This document shows positions 25,013-32,994 of a stretch of 64,000 bases of DNA, in pieces. The notes beneath the pieces are model-generated. The model did not search any database and was not told where the DNA came from. It worked only from the letters and a program-made list of their open reading frames with translations. Made by a program: the position numbers and the translations under genes. The stretch is from Desulfovibrio sp. (GTDB taxonomy: Bacteria > Desulfobacterota > Desulfovibrionia > Desulfovibrionales > Desulfovibrionaceae), in assembly GCA_017396005.1 (NCBI GenBank), contig JAFQNG010000058.1:18284-82283 (forward strand), given 5' to 3'. Numbering within the stretch: the stretch's first letter is position 1; the number at the start of each line of letters is the position of its first letter.

Positions 25013-25645
25013 TTAGTCCTCCAGGAGAATGATATGCAGTTCCAGCGGGCCGTGCACGCCCACGGCGGCCACGCGCTCAATGTCGGCAGTGCGGCTGGGG
25101 CCGGTGATCAGTGTAGTATAGGTAGCAGACGACGCATTGATACGCTGGCGCATAATCTGCGCAATGGAGGGCAGGTCAGGATAGATGGTGGACTTGCGCA
25201 GCAGAATGATATGTGTTTCAGAGATCATGCCGGCCAGGCGCACATCTTCACTGTCGGTATTCATGAGGCATGTGCCGCTGGCGGCCACACCCAGCTCAGC
25301 GCACGAAAAGCCCACATCAATACCTGCCAGATGCTTGCGCAGACCATTACGGATACAGGCAAAACCCTTGGCCTTGCAGGCTTCTTCCAGAACGGAAAAA
25401 TCTTCATCGCCAAGATCAGGTGCTGCCACTACACGCTGCACACGGGTGGGCATCTTATTGGGCCCCAAGGGGCCCCTGGCAACACCAGGCTCATCGGCCA
25501 GCAGTTCAGCCGGCTCTTTCTTTTCGCAGACATCCACCACATACTGCAGGGCTGCGGCCATGCTGGGCAGCTCCTGCACCACGGCGTTGACGAGTGCGGC
25601 CTTGGCGCTGAAGGCCTCGACCAGTTCCTGATTCACGGGGGGCAT
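25013..25645 (-). CDS. lutC: LutC-like LUD domain protein
   Basis: A 210-residue LUD-domain protein, the third component of the LutABC-type L-lactate dehydrogenase. Typical segments are CSAELGVAASGTCLMNTDSEDVRLAGMISETHIILL and the ITGPSRTADIE ending with the conserved GVHGPLELHIILLED. ATG 25645 follows AAGGAG; a longer frame from 25699 lacks support. It is separated from the Fe-S subunit gene upstream by 150 bases containing a GC hairpin, and from lutBA by only four bases. Confidence 0.88.
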   Translation of the reverse strand: MPPVNQELVEAFSAKAALVNAVVQELPSMAAALQYVVDVCEKKEPAELLADEPGVARGPLGPNKMPTRVQRVVAAPDLGDEDFSVLEEACKAKGFACIRNGLRKHLAGIDVGFSCAELGVAASGTCLMNTDSEDVRLAGMISETHIILLRKSTIYPDLPSIAQIMRQRINASSATYTTLITGPSRTADIERVAAVGVHGPLELHIILLED

Positions 25646-25761
25646 AATCTTCTCCTTCCCTATGAGGGATATTGTTTTCCTTATCACGCTTGTTCTCAAG
25701 CTGCAACAGGATTGGAAACAAAATATGCAACAATTCTGCCGTATTCACCGGCGGCCTCAGG

Positions 25762-25790
25762 ACGGCCAGGCCAGGGTATGGCCCGGCCGT
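25762..25790. other. GC hairpin between the Fe-S subunit gene and lutC
   Basis: ACGGCC-A-GGCC, seven bases, GGCC-C-GGCCGT forms a 10-bp stem with one mismatch, just six bases after the stop of the upstream gene at 25796. No T-run follows on the minus strand, so partial termination or mRNA stabilisation within the operon is more likely than full termination. Confidence 0.6.
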
Positions 25791-25795
25791 CGCTG

Positions 25796-27085
25796 TTACA
25801 GAGATTCTGCGTATATCTCTATCGGATGTTTGACGCGCACATTGTCCTGATTATGCGAGAGCACGTCTTCCAGCTGCATCATGCAGGCCGGGCAGCCAGT
25901 AGCCACCACTTCTGCCCCGCTGGCAGCCACATTATCGCGTTTTCTCTGGCCAATCTTGCGGGAGTAATCATAATGGAAGAGATTGAACGAACCGCCGCAG
26001 CCGCAGCAGCGATCAGCCTCGGCCATTTCCTGCAGGGTATAGGCTGAGTTGGCCCCTATGAGTGTACGGGGCTGTGACGAGATGCCAAGAGACTTCTTGA
26101 GATGGCAGGAGTCGTGGAAGGTGACCTTTGTGGCGTTGGCTGCCGGCTCCACAGCCTGTACCTTGAGTACGTCTACCAGAAAGGCATTGATATCCATGGT
26201 TTTGGCAGCCACTCTGGCTGCCCGCTCTGCGGCAGCCTCGTCCAGCCGGCTGGCATAGCGCGGCCAGTACTCCTTGATGGTGGCCGTGCAGGAGCCGCAG
26301 GGCGTCACCAGATAATCAAAGGCCACTGGATTGAGCAGATCCAGATTGACCTGCATCTGCCTGAGCATGCCGTCGGCATCGCCCGATGAAAGTGCAGGAA
26401 TGCCGCAGCAGGCCAGACCGGCAGGCATGAAGACCGCCACCTCATGGTGTCTGAGCACCTTGAGGCAGGCTTCGGCCATATCCACATACATCTTGTCGCC
26501 CATGCAACCGGGGTAAAAGGCCACGCGCAGTCCACCCGGTCGACGCGCCTCGCTGATGCTGCCGTAGCGGGCGTGCAGAGGCTTTTTGGCCAGGGGCCGC
26601 ATATGACGGTCGCCCAGCATGAAATCCAGCATGGGCGCACAGACAGTGCCCTGGGCATCCTTGCTCTTGCGGAAAACGCAGCCCTGCATGGTGGCACCCA
26701 CGCGCATGGCAAAGTTGAACAGCCCCGGTTTGGGCAGAAGGGTGCGGAAGACCATCTTCTTGACCGGATGCAGGCCCAGATAGGCGTTGACCACCTCGCG
26801 TGCCTCCACAAAGATGTCCATGATATGCACACCGGGAGGGCAGGATGCCTGGCAGGAGCCGCACAGGAGGCAGCGGCCCAGCTTGTCGGCCACTGCCTCA
26901 GGGTCCTGTATCATTTCATGGGCAAGATTGTTGATGAGGGCCAGCTTGCCACGGGCCACGTCTGCCTCATAGCCGGAAGCCCCGAACATGGGGCATACGG
27001 CCTGACACAGCCCGCAGCGCATGCAGGCAACGATCTTGTCATCCAGCGCCATAAGGCGCCGGGCCAGTTGGGACAGGCTGTTCAT
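25796..27085 (-). CDS. lactate/glycolate dehydrogenase iron-sulfur subunit (GlcF-like)
   Basis: A 429-residue protein with two N-terminal [4Fe-4S] motifs, CMRCGLCQAVCPMFG and CLLCGSCQASCPPGVHI, followed by two CCG domains: GLACCGIPALSSGD and DRCCGCGGSFNLFHY. This is the architecture of GlcF and of the Fe-S partner of D-lactate dehydrogenases in Desulfovibrio. It would take electrons from the FAD subunit encoded just upstream (two bases between stop and start) and pass them to the membrane pool. No membrane segment is visible. Confidence 0.88.
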   Translation of the reverse strand: MNSLSQLARRLMALDDKIVACMRCGLCQAVCPMFGASGYEADVARGKLALINNLAHEMIQDPEAVADKLGRCLLCGSCQASCPPGVHIMDIFVEAREVVNAYLGLHPVKKMVFRTLLPKPGLFNFAMRVGATMQGCVFRKSKDAQGTVCAPMLDFMLGDRHMRPLAKKPLHARYGSISEARRPGGLRVAFYPGCMGDKMYVDMAEACLKVLRHHEVAVFMPAGLACCGIPALSSGDADGMLRQMQVNLDLLNPVAFDYLVTPCGSCTATIKEYWPRYASRLDEAAAERAARVAAKTMDINAFLVDVLKVQAVEPAANATKVTFHDSCHLKKSLGISSQPRTLIGANSAYTLQEMAEADRCCGCGGSFNLFHYDYSRKIGQRKRDNVAASGAEVVATGCPACMMQLEDVLSHNQDNVRVKHPIEIYAESL

Positions 27086-27087
27086 GT

Positions 27088-28473
27088 CTAGATCCCCACC
27101 AGCTTTGTGGCGTTGAGCAGGCCCTTGGGGTCAAGAGCTCGACGCAGACGCTGCGAGAAGAGTATGGTACCGCGAGAGGTTTCCTTTTCCATCCACTTGG
27201 CCTTGGCCGTACCGATACCGTGCTCGCCCGACAGCGTGCCCTGCAGTTTGATGGCGGTATCGAACAGTTCGTCGATGGCCTCCTCCACCCTCTGGAATTC
27301 GTCGTGATCCCGCCTGTCGCAAAGGAAGGTGGGGTGCAGGTTGCCATCGCCTGCATGGCCAAAGGTACCCATTTCCAGCCTGTATTTCCGGGCGATCTCG
27401 TTGATGGCCTTCATCATGGCCGGAATCTGCGAGCGTGGCACAGTGGCGTCTTCCAGCACTGTGGTGGGCCGGCAGCGGGCCAGCACAGGCAGGGCCATGC
27501 GGCGGGCTTCCCACAGCTTGAACTTTTCGGCCGCATCCCTGGGCACCAGCACTTCTGAAGCCTTGTTGGCCCTGAGCACTCGTTCTACAGCAGCAGCATC
27601 GTCTTCCACCTGGGCGGGATGACCGTCCACCTCAATGAGCAGCATGGCTGCCGCCTCGCGCGGCAGGCCCGCCTTGGTGAAATCGTCCACACGCACAATG
27701 GTGTTGTTATCGAGAAATTCCAGCGTACAGGGCACCACATGGGCGGCAATGATACCTGCCACAGCTTCGGCAGCATTCTGCAGCTCGTCAAAGACAGCCA
27801 CCAGGGCCCTGGACGCCCTGGGCGGCGGCACCAGCTTGAGAATGGCCTGCGAAATGACCCCCAGAGTACCTTCGGCCTGCACCATCATGCCCGGCAGATT
27901 GTAGCCGGTGACGCATTTGACCGTGCGCGAGCCTGACTTGACCAGCTCACCCGTGGCATCGAAGAATTCGATACCCATGAGATAGTCCTTGGTGACGCCG
28001 TACTTGAGGCCACGCAGACCGCCCGCATTCTCAGAAATATTGCCGCCAATGGTAGAAACAGCCTGAGAGCCGGGGTCCGGAGGATAGAAAAGATTCTTCC
28101 TGGCAACAGCAGCGGCAAAGTCTGCCGTGACCACGCCCGGCTCCACCACGGCATAAAGGTCGTTGACATTGATTTCAAGAATACGGTTCAGACCGTTGGT
28201 CAGAATGACCACTGTGTCAGTGCTGTCGGGTATGGTACCACCTGAAAGGTTGGTTCCCGCTCCGCGCACAGTCATGGGAATGCCCTCGTCATAGAGCTTT
28301 TTGACACACTGTCCCAGATGTTCTGTAGTGCCGGGGCGTATGACCATGGCGGGCGTCACCGGCGTCAGTACCGCAGAGTCATAGGAGTAACTTTGAAGAT
28401 CGGCTACTGAGGTAAGAACATTTTCCTTGCCGAGCAGGGCTTCAAAATCTTTGATCAGCGCCTGGCTTACCAT
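27088..28473 (-). CDS. FAD-binding D-lactate/glycolate dehydrogenase subunit
   Basis: A 461-residue GlcD/Dld-type flavoprotein. The FAD-binding PCMH domain occupies the N-terminal half with RGAGTNLSGGTIPD and NAGGLRGLKYGVTKDY; the C-terminal half has GHAGDGNLHPTFL and SGEHGIGTAKAKWM, both typical of the FAD-oxidase C domain. It oxidises D-lactate (or glycolate) to the 2-oxo acid. It is the first gene of the lactate operon and follows a structured leader. The neighbouring lactate permease makes D-lactate the most likely substrate. Confidence 0.9.
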   Translation of the reverse strand: MVSQALIKDFEALLGKENVLTSVADLQSYSYDSAVLTPVTPAMVIRPGTTEHLGQCVKKLYDEGIPMTVRGAGTNLSGGTIPDSTDTVVILTNGLNRILEINVNDLYAVVEPGVVTADFAAAVARKNLFYPPDPGSQAVSTIGGNISENAGGLRGLKYGVTKDYLMGIEFFDATGELVKSGSRTVKCVTGYNLPGMMVQAEGTLGVISQAILKLVPPPRASRALVAVFDELQNAAEAVAGIIAAHVVPCTLEFLDNNTIVRVDDFTKAGLPREAAAMLLIEVDGHPAQVEDDAAAVERVLRANKASEVLVPRDAAEKFKLWEARRMALPVLARCRPTTVLEDATVPRSQIPAMMKAINEIARKYRLEMGTFGHAGDGNLHPTFLCDRRDHDEFQRVEEAIDELFDTAIKLQGTLSGEHGIGTAKAKWMEKETSRGTILFSQRLRRALDPKGLLNATKLVGI

Positions 28474-28507
28474 GAATCCTCCTTACTGCTGCTGCCAGAA
28501 GTAACAT

Positions 28508-28540
28508 CCCGCGCCGCAGCGTCTGCTGCCAGAGCGCGGG
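28508..28540 (-). promoter_or_regulatory. stem-loop in the leader of the lactate operon
   Basis: CCCGCGC (28508-28514) pairs with GCGCGGG (28534-28540); the loop has a further GCAGC/GCTGC pairing. It sits about 35 bases upstream of the dehydrogenase start, directly behind the proposed -10 box, so it would form at the very 5' end of the mRNA. The motif CTGCTGCCAGA occurs both inside the loop and again at 28489-28499 near the ribosome-binding site, which offers an alternative pairing. Confidence 0.5.
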
Positions 28541-28570
28541 TATATACAGGGCAATAGCATTTTTTCACAA
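28541..28570 (-). promoter_or_regulatory. putative promoter of the lactate operon
   Basis: On the minus strand TTGTGA (28570-28565) and TATATA (28546-28541) are 18 bases apart, in an AT-rich patch that contrasts with the flanking genes. The expected transcription start lies within the hairpin leader. Confidence 0.4.
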
Positions 28571-28642
28571 ATTTTTCATTTTTACAGTAGCAAAGCACTC
28601 AGAAAAAAGAAAGCCCCATACTGGTATGACAAGCAAAGTCTT

Positions 28643-29101
28643 TTAACATCCTGCCAGCGCACAGATAAAAGCAAAGGCCGCAGCCTCCACCGGCTGCACT
28701 GACAGACGACTGCCACGGCGCAGCAGCTCCATACCCGCAAGCTCAGGGCAGACAGACAGGGCCCTGCGCGTCAGTGGCCGTTCCAGAGGGCGCACAAGAC
28801 GTACGTCCACCATGTGCCAGATGGGTTTTTCAGGCGTGGCCCTGGGGTCGAAGTGCTGATTTTCCGGGTCCAGGGCTGTATGGTCGGGATAGGCCTGGCG
28901 GCAGACCTCCACCAGCCCCACAATGGCGGGCGTCTTCCCGCTGTGGTAGAAAAAACCCAGATCCCCCTTGTGCATGGCGCACATAAAATTACGGGCCTGG
29001 TAGTTACGTACGCCATCCCATGACGTTATCTGCCCGGGAGCATTTTCCAGATCCTGCCAGGAAAAACAGCCCGGCTCTGTCTTGAACAGCCAGTAATTCA
29101 T
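28643..29101 (-). CDS. EVE domain protein
   Basis: A 152-residue protein that is essentially one EVE domain (PUA-like fold): it starts MNYWLFKTEPGCFSW, continues with TSWDGVRNYQARNFM and GDLGFFYHSG, and has PIWHMVDVRLVRP. EVE domains bind modified bases in DNA or RNA. This matches the stand-alone thymocyte nuclear protein 1-like family found widely in bacteria. Its start is divergent from the esterase gene, with 59 bases between. A specific ligand cannot be told. Confidence 0.85.
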   Translation of the reverse strand: MNYWLFKTEPGCFSWQDLENAPGQITSWDGVRNYQARNFMCAMHKGDLGFFYHSGKTPAIVGLVEVCRQAYPDHTALDPENQHFDPRATPEKPIWHMVDVRLVRPLERPLTRRALSVCPELAGMELLRRGSRLSVQPVEAAAFAFICALAGC

Positions 29102-29160
29102 CTTTACTCCTGTATTTACATGCCCCTTGCATCAGGCTCACGGGCGCGGTAGCATGGCGC

Positions 29161-29769
29161 ATGCTTGCTTTCATACACGGTTTCAACTCCAGTGCGGCCA
29201 GCCGTACCTTCGGCCTGCTGCGCGAGGTTTTTCCCCTGGCAGCAGCGCTGGAATATCCCAGCGGCGGCTACTTTGCCGATAATCTCGCCCTCCTGCAAGG
29301 TCAAATAGCAACGATAACTGGTGCTGGCTCCAAAGATCCAGGGGCAGCACTCGTTCTGGCAGGCTCTTCTCTGGGCGGCTTTTATGCTGCGCAGCTTTCG
29401 ACCATGTTGCACTGCCCCTGCGCCCTCATCAATCCTGTCATCAGACCACATGATGCATTGAGACCCTTTGTGGGGCGACAACGACATTTCCATACCGGGG
29501 AGGAATGGGAGTTCACCGCAGCCGCCTGTGAAAGCTACGCCGTCTTTTCTGACCCGCGCACGACTGCCCTGCCCCGCCTCCTCGTACTGGGCCTGTCTGA
29601 CGAACTGCTGGACCCGCTGCAGAGCCTGGCCTACTGGCAGGGTCACGCCCACATACACACCACGCAGGACGGGCACAGCCTGGCCGCACCTGACGCCGTT
29701 TTACTGGACTGGCTGCGTCAGCAGGAGGAGACGCAGACGCGCGCGGAAGACGAGACGCCTTTCCTATAG
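29161..29769 (+). CDS. YqiA/UPF0227-like esterase
   Basis: A 202-residue alpha/beta hydrolase of the YqiA/YcfP type. It begins with the family start (FIHGFNSS), has the nucleophile elbow GSSLGGFYA, LINPVIRPHD and the late DGHSL segment with the catalytic His. Such proteins are small cytoplasmic esterases with poorly known substrates. The start ATG is 59 bases from the divergent EVE gene. No ribosome-binding site stands out. Confidence 0.8.
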   Translation: MLAFIHGFNSSAASRTFGLLREVFPLAAALEYPSGGYFADNLALLQGQIATITGAGSKDPGAALVLAGSSLGGFYAAQLSTMLHCPCALINPVIRPHDALRPFVGRQRHFHTGEEWEFTAAACESYAVFSDPRTTALPRLLVLGLSDELLDPLQSLAYWQGHAHIHTTQDGHSLAAPDAVLLDWLRQQEETQTRAEDETPFL

Positions 29770-29907
29770 GCCAGCCCTGCGGGCAGGACAACGCCTCCCA
29801 TAGGAAAAATCCCCAAGAGTGTGCTCCAAAATCAGGAAGCTCCTGATGGCTCCTCCCGGCTTTGAAACGTAGAATATCATACGTCAAACGCCAAAAGGGA
29901 GAAACAT

Positions 29908-30471
29908 ATGAGCCAGAGCACAGTCAAGGAAATAATGATACCCTGTTCTGAACTGTCTTCCATCAGTGCCGATGCTTCCCTTGGGGAAGCCATTCTGGCC
30001 CTGGGTGAAGTGGTGGATGCCTTCCGCCATGGCGGACGCAGCTCGCGTGTGCTGCTGGTCACAGATTCCACAGGCCGCATGGTGGGCAAACTCACGCCCG
30101 TAGACATCCTGCGTGGCATGGAAGCCCCTGCCAATCGTATGGCACATGGGGCAGACGATGCCCGCCTTGGCCGCGTGCACTGCGTTATCGACAGCTGCCT
30201 TGCGCAGGAACGCAGGGACTCACTGCCCTGGGATACAGCGGGCAGCCTTTCCCGTACGGTGAAGGTACGCGATATCATGCAAAAAATCGGTAAGGATCAG
30301 CTTGTGAACGAAAATGACAATCTCAATGAGGTTGTACATCATTTTGCCAAAAGCAGACACAACAATCTTTTTGTCGCTGGTGCCCGAGGCAATCTGGTAG
30401 GCGTGCTGGACGTATCTGCCTTCTACGGTGTTCTGACCGATAACGTCAAACGACTTTGCCCGGCCGCCTGA
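29908..30471 (+). CDS. two-CBS-domain protein
   Basis: A 187-residue protein made of a pair of CBS domains. The first covers residues 1-75 (KEIMIPCSELSSISADASL, VLLVTDSTGRMVGKLTPVDILRGM), the second about 115-180 (VRDIMQKIGKDQLVNENDNLNEVVHHF, NNLFVAGARGNLVGVLDVSAFY). CBS pairs bind adenosine nucleotides and act as energy sensors. It is closely similar to the CBS gene at 30838, so the two come from a duplication. A strong terminator follows 70 bases downstream, so the pair is probably not one transcript. Confidence 0.85.
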   Translation: MSQSTVKEIMIPCSELSSISADASLGEAILALGEVVDAFRHGGRSSRVLLVTDSTGRMVGKLTPVDILRGMEAPANRMAHGADDARLGRVHCVIDSCLAQERRDSLPWDTAGSLSRTVKVRDIMQKIGKDQLVNENDNLNEVVHHFAKSRHNNLFVAGARGNLVGVLDVSAFYGVLTDNVKRLCPAA

Positions 30472-30540
30472 CGGCCGTCACTACCTTCCCTCCTGAAAAA
30501 CACCCTCCTGTCTCACCTTTTACGGCCATACGCCGCCCTC

Positions 30541-30571
30541 ATGGCCTGAAGAGCATCTTCAGGCCATTTTC
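30541..30571 (+). terminator. rho-independent terminator after the first CBS gene
   Basis: ATGGCCTGAAGA-GCA-TCTTCAGGCCAT is a perfect 12-bp stem followed by TTTTC. The remaining 270 bases up to the next CBS gene are AT-rich and hold a TTGACA at 30622 and an unassigned AAAGGAGG at 30744-30751, but no convincing gene. Confidence 0.85.
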
Positions 30572-30837
30572 TGTTCCAGATTTGTATAATTTTTTTATGT
30601 ATAATCCTTTTACATTTTTCATTGACAACGCCTAAAAAGTATACGATTGTGAAAAAAATAACCATATTTGAATCTTCATGTCTGATCAGATCGCTCAAGG
30701 GCGCACAGACAGGCAGGGCATAATGCCACTTTCAGCTATGCAAAGGAGGTTTACCCTGACAAGGACTGGCGGTAGCGACGGTAGGGGGAAAAACCGACAA
30801 TACCACCCTGATCAAAGCATATGCAGCATTTAGGAGG

Positions 30838-31404
30838 ATGTTTATGTATCGACGTTCTATCAAGGACCTGATGGTTCCTGCGGCGGAGATGTATTCCGTC
30901 GATCTTGATGCGTCTTTCGTGGACGCCATGACGGCTCTGGCCAATGCTCTGGCCGAATTCAAGTCAGGCAAGCGTCAGAGCCGTGTGCTCATTGTCAAGG
31001 ACAAGGCCGGCAAGATGGTCGGCAAACTCTCTCCGGCGGACGTCATCCGCAGCATGGAACCCAATTATGACAAAATCATCAACAGCGAGACCAGCTCACG
31101 TGTCGAGCAGTTTGACTATGTCATCGACAAACTGCGTCAGGGACTGGAAAGCGCCTCCACGCCGTGGGACAATCTGATACAGATCGCGCGTACCCACAAG
31201 GTGCGCGACATGGTGCGCAAGCCCTCACAGATTCAGATGATCAATGAAAACGAAAGCCTCAACGAGGCCTTCCACCGTTTCGTCCTCCGCAGGCACAACA
31301 ACCTTTTCGTCACAGACGACAAGGGCAATCTCGTGGGCGTGCTGGACATGCCCTCGCTGTACAGTGCCATTGTGGAAAAGGTCAAGGAAGGACTGGACAG
31401 CTGA
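30838..31404 (+). CDS. two-CBS-domain protein (paralogue)
   Basis: A 188-residue tandem CBS protein, paralogous to the one at 29908: both share SRVLxVxDxxGxMVGKLxPxDxxRxME, PWD, and HNNLFVxxxxGNLVGVLDxxxxY. The ATG follows AGGAGG. It lies 50 bases upstream of the SLC13 transporter gene on the same strand, suggesting co-expression and a role in sensing energy status for transport. That link is inference from position only. Confidence 0.85.
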   Translation: MFMYRRSIKDLMVPAAEMYSVDLDASFVDAMTALANALAEFKSGKRQSRVLIVKDKAGKMVGKLSPADVIRSMEPNYDKIINSETSSRVEQFDYVIDKLRQGLESASTPWDNLIQIARTHKVRDMVRKPSQIQMINENESLNEAFHRFVLRRHNNLFVTDDKGNLVGVLDMPSLYSAIVEKVKEGLDS

Positions 31405-31454
31405 ACCGGCTCTTTCCTGTCTCATAACCTGCCATCACCTGAATCGGAGTTTTT

Positions 31455-32906
31455 ATGAGCGAACAGGCAACTCCCATGACCCCTGATGCCGTGGAAGAAT
31501 CTCAGGAAGCAAAGTTCAACGGCAAGTCTGTCATCATCAAGCTGGCCATTGCCCTTGCCCTGGGCATCTTTGTCTACATACTGCCCACACCGGCCGAGCT
31601 GCCCCCGGCCGGGCACCGTCTGGCCGCCGTTCTCGTGCCGGTCATCTTTCTCTGGGTTTCCGAGGCCATCCCCATCGGTATCACCGCCCTGCTGGCCACG
31701 GCAGGCATGATAGCCTTCAAGGTGACACCCACCAGAGACGCATGGGCACCCTATGCCAACCAGGCCGTCATGTTCGTCATGATGATCATCATGTTCGGCG
31801 TGGTGCTCAATGAGGTGGGACTGGCCAAGCGTCTGCTCTTCTGGATACTGAAGTTCGCGGGCACCAATGTGAAGAAACTCAGCTTCTTCATCGCCTTTAC
31901 CTGCACCATGCTGGCCACCATCTTCCATGACGCCACGGTGACCATCATCATGCTCTTTGCCATTCTGCCCATCTTTGCCGCCATGGGCATCACGGCCAAG
32001 AACAGCAACAATCTCAGCAAATTCTTCATTATCCTCATCCCGCTGGCCTCGTCTGCCGGCGGTTTCGGCACCCTGCTGGGCGGCGGCCGCTGCCCCCTAG
32101 CCGTGGACATCACCACCAAGTACATCAAGGACACCACTGGAGTGGATATCCACATCGGCTTCCTGCAGTACATGATGATCGAATTCCCCATTTCCATATT
32201 CACGGCCATTGCCACCTGGGTGGTCTGCTATCTCATCTTCCGCCCCAAGGAAAAGGAACTGCCCGCTTCCGTGAAGATCGAGACCATGCCGCCCATGAGC
32301 ACGGCTGAAAAGGGCGTGGCCTTGGTCTTTGTGGCCGCCTTCATCCTCTGGTTCCTGGGTGACCTGACCAAGCTGCATCTTACCGTTGTGGCTGCTCTGG
32401 CTCTCTTCGGTTTCTGCGCCCCCGGCTGGGTCAGCTTCAAGACCATTTGCGACAAGTTCCCTTGGGAATCTTGGATCGTCTTTGGCTCCGGCGTGTCTCT
32501 TGGCGCGGCCATGCTTTCCAGCGGCCTGGGCAAATTCCTGGCCATTTCGGTACTGCCCCTCCTGGAAGGCCAGAGCCAGTTTGTTACCTACTACGGTATG
32601 GGCCTCTTCGGCTCTGCCCTGTCCAGCATCATGAGCAACTCTGCGGCAGTGGCCCTCAGCCTGCCCATCACCCTGCCCATGGCCTCGCTCATGAACATGA
32701 GCGTGGAATCCGTGGGTATGCTCTCGCCCATGAGCACCTCCTTCATCATGCTGGTCATCGGCTGCCCGCCCACCATCATTGCCTACAGCACGGGCTTCTT
32801 CTCGCAGATTGACTTCGTGAAGGTAGCTGTGCCCTGGTGTCTCACCCTCCTCCTGGTCAGTGTGCTTGGCGTACTGATCTACTGGCCCATGATCGGCTTC
32901 GGTTAA
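31455..32906 (+). CDS. SLC13/DASS family anion:sodium symporter
   Basis: A 483-residue membrane protein with about 11-12 hydrophobic segments. DASS features: LWVSEAIPIGITALL near the N-terminus, FHDATVTIIMLFAILPIF, SSAGGFGTLLGGGRCPLAVDIT, and the C-terminal repeat SNSAAVALSLPITLPMA. The family imports sulfate or di-/tricarboxylates with sodium; in sulfate reducers DASS proteins are among the proposed sulfate importers. The substrate here cannot be fixed by reading. It follows a CBS gene and ends before a terminator. Confidence 0.85.
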   Translation: MSEQATPMTPDAVEESQEAKFNGKSVIIKLAIALALGIFVYILPTPAELPPAGHRLAAVLVPVIFLWVSEAIPIGITALLATAGMIAFKVTPTRDAWAPYANQAVMFVMMIIMFGVVLNEVGLAKRLLFWILKFAGTNVKKLSFFIAFTCTMLATIFHDATVTIIMLFAILPIFAAMGITAKNSNNLSKFFIILIPLASSAGGFGTLLGGGRCPLAVDITTKYIKDTTGVDIHIGFLQYMMIEFPISIFTAIATWVVCYLIFRPKEKELPASVKIETMPPMSTAEKGVALVFVAAFILWFLGDLTKLHLTVVAALALFGFCAPGWVSFKTICDKFPWESWIVFGSGVSLGAAMLSSGLGKFLAISVLPLLEGQSQFVTYYGMGLFGSALSSIMSNSAAVALSLPITLPMASLMNMSVESVGMLSPMSTSFIMLVIGCPPTIIAYSTGFFSQIDFVKVAVPWCLTLLLVSVLGVLIYWPMIGFG

Positions 32907-32937
32907 CAGGCCGGCCACAAGCCGGAATTGAACAGAC

Positions 32938-32968
32938 AGGCCCCCGATGCCAAAGGCATTGGGGGCCT
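32938..32968. terminator. terminator between convergent transporters
   Basis: AGGCCCCCGATGCC, AAA, GGCATTGGGGGCCT forms a long stem with one G-T pair about 30 bases after the DASS stop. A T-rich stretch (TATCCTTATTT) follows on the plus strand. It may also slow transcription from the convergent symporter gene. Confidence 0.75.
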
Positions 32969-32994
32969 TATCCTTATTTCAGGCAGATGAACGG

